DNA of 5,571 nt from QNFN01 sp964195335 (GTDB taxonomy: Bacteria > Pseudomonadota > Gammaproteobacteria > QNFN01), in NCBI GenBank assembly GCA_964195335.1, contig CAXMPC010000125.1, forward strand, positions 1 to 5,571, read 5' to 3'. Of this stretch, positions 4,751-5,571 are shown in pieces (positions within the stretch are counted from its first letter, which is position 1; the number at the start of each line of letters is the position of its first letter). The notes under the pieces are model-generated. The model searched no databases and was not told the origin of the DNA. It saw only the letters and a list, made by a program, of their open reading frames with translations. Made by a program: the position numbers and the translations under genes.

Positions 4751-5571
4751 ATGACTCCCTACCCGCACCTCTTCCGCCCGCTCGATCTCGGCTTCGTCGA
4801 ACTGCCTAACCGCATCCTGATGGGTTCGATGCACACCGGGCTCGAGGAACTGCCTCACGGCTACGACCGCATGGCGGTCTTTTACGCCGAGCGTGCGCGT
4901 GGCGGTGTCGGCCTGATGGTCACCGGCGGTTTTTTCCCCAACCGAGAGAGTGCCGGTTTCGAGGGAGAAGGGGTGCTCGACAACGAGACCGAAGCCGAGC
5001 GTCACCGGGTCATCACCGATGCGGTCCACGCCGAAGGCAGCCGCATCTGCCTGCAGGTCCTGCACACCGGCCGTTACGCCTACCACGACCACGCGGTGTC
5101 GGCATCACCGATCCGCTCGCCAATAAATAAGCACGCACCGCACGAACTCGACGACGCCGGAATCGAGAAGCAGATCGCCGATTTTGCCCACTGCGCGCTG
5201 ATGGCCCGCCATGCCGGCTACGACGGCGTAGAGATCATGGGTTCGGAGGGTTACTTCCTAAACCAGTTCATCGCCGCACGGGTCAACCAACGCAACGATC
5301 GCTGGGGCGGTAGCTTCGACAATCGCATCCGCCTGCCGCTGGAAGTAGTGCGCCGGGTACGTGCGGCCGTCGGTCCGGAGTTCATCATCATCTTCCGCCT
5401 GTCGATGCTCGACCTGGTCGAGGGAGGCAGCGACTGGGAGGAGGTGGTCGCGCTGGCGCAGGGTCTGGAAGCGGCCGGGGTCAATATCATCAACACCGGT
5501 ATCGGCTGGCACGAGGCGCGCATTCCGACCATCGCCACCATGGTGCCGCGGGCGGCATTTTCCCGGGTCAC
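4751..5571 (+). CDS. fadH: 2,4-dienoyl-CoA reductase (NADPH), N-terminal part; gene runs off window
   Basis: The frame is open to the window edge and gives the first 273 residues of an enzyme that is about 670 long in E. coli. FadH reduces 2,4-dienoyl-CoA intermediates during beta-oxidation of unsaturated fatty acids, using NADPH, FAD, a 4Fe-4S cluster and FMN. The visible part is the FMN-binding TIM barrel of the old-yellow-enzyme family. It shares with E. coli FadH, as I recall it, LFRPLDLGF, NRILMGSMHTGLEE, FYAERARGGV, LHTGRY, GYDGVEIMGSEGY, NQRNDRWGG, RLSMLDLVEGG and NTGIGWHEARIPTIAT. Tyr168 and His254 correspond to the proposed proton-donor pair Tyr166 and His252 of E. coli. The Fe-S and FAD/NADPH domains lie beyond the edge. 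ATG 4751 is chosen because AAGGA (4738-4742) sits 8 nt upstream and it matches the family start; an in-frame ATG at 4742 overlaps that site. The gene is divergent from gltA. Confidence 0.95.
   Translation, partial: MTPYPHLFRPLDLGFVELPNRILMGSMHTGLEELPHGYDRMAVFYAERARGGVGLMVTGGFFPNRESAGFEGEGVLDNETEAERHRVITDAVHAEGSRICLQVLHTGRYAYHDHAVSASPIRSPINKHAPHELDDAGIEKQIADFAHCALMARHAGYDGVEIMGSEGYFLNQFIAARVNQRNDRWGGSFDNRIRLPLEVVRRVRAAVGPEFIIIFRLSMLDLVEGGSDWEEVVALAQGLEAAGVNIINTGIGWHEARIPTIATMVPRAAFSRV

Noticed and set aside
4667..5571. Minus-strand open frames opposite fadH (4667-5092, 5251-5571, 5258-5512)
   Set aside because: They are antisense to a frame that matches FadH throughout its visible length; they have no domain signals and are rejected as shadows.

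Overview
The window is GC-rich, ordinary-looking bacterial chromosome. It is most consistent with a gammaproteobacterium: a MipA/OmpV-type outer-membrane protein implies a Gram-negative, the citrate synthase is the proteobacterial type II (GltA-like) form, and the 2,4-dienoyl-CoA reductase is very close to the E. coli FadH pattern. The genus cannot be named from the sequence alone. Coding density is high, and most long overlapping open frames are shadows of the real genes.

Layout from left to right. Positions 1-312 (+) are the 3' end of a MipA/OmpV-family outer-membrane beta-barrel gene. After 29 bp comes a ChrR-type cupin protein (342-1046, +), possibly in the same transcript. It meets, tail to tail and 11 bp away, a carboxylesterase type B (1058-2608, -). 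A short divergent promoter region (2609-2697) separates the esterase from a small 89-residue protein of unknown function with a cysteine cluster near its C-terminus (2698-2967, +). Citrate synthase gltA (3236-4525, -) converges on that small gene. Divergent from gltA, across a 225-bp intergenic region, is fadH (4751 to the window edge, +), cut off after 273 of roughly 670 expected residues.

The most interesting structure lies between the convergent small gene and gltA. A 266-bp non-coding element (2966-3231) has 33-bp terminal inverted repeats with one mismatch, and its interior is also an imperfect palindrome almost to the centre. It looks like a fold-back miniature transposable element (MITE/REPIN-like). 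It sits exactly between two stop codons: its first two bases are the last two bases of the small gene's TAG stop, and its other end is 4 bp past the gltA stop codon. It may therefore have supplied the small gene's stop, and it is placed to act as a two-way transcription terminator.

Functionally, gltA brings acetyl-CoA into the TCA cycle, while FadH helps produce acetyl-CoA from unsaturated fatty acids, so the divergent pair is metabolically coherent. The esterase and cupin protein have no obvious shared pathway with them. I see no tRNA, rRNA, CRISPR array, phage gene or defence system.
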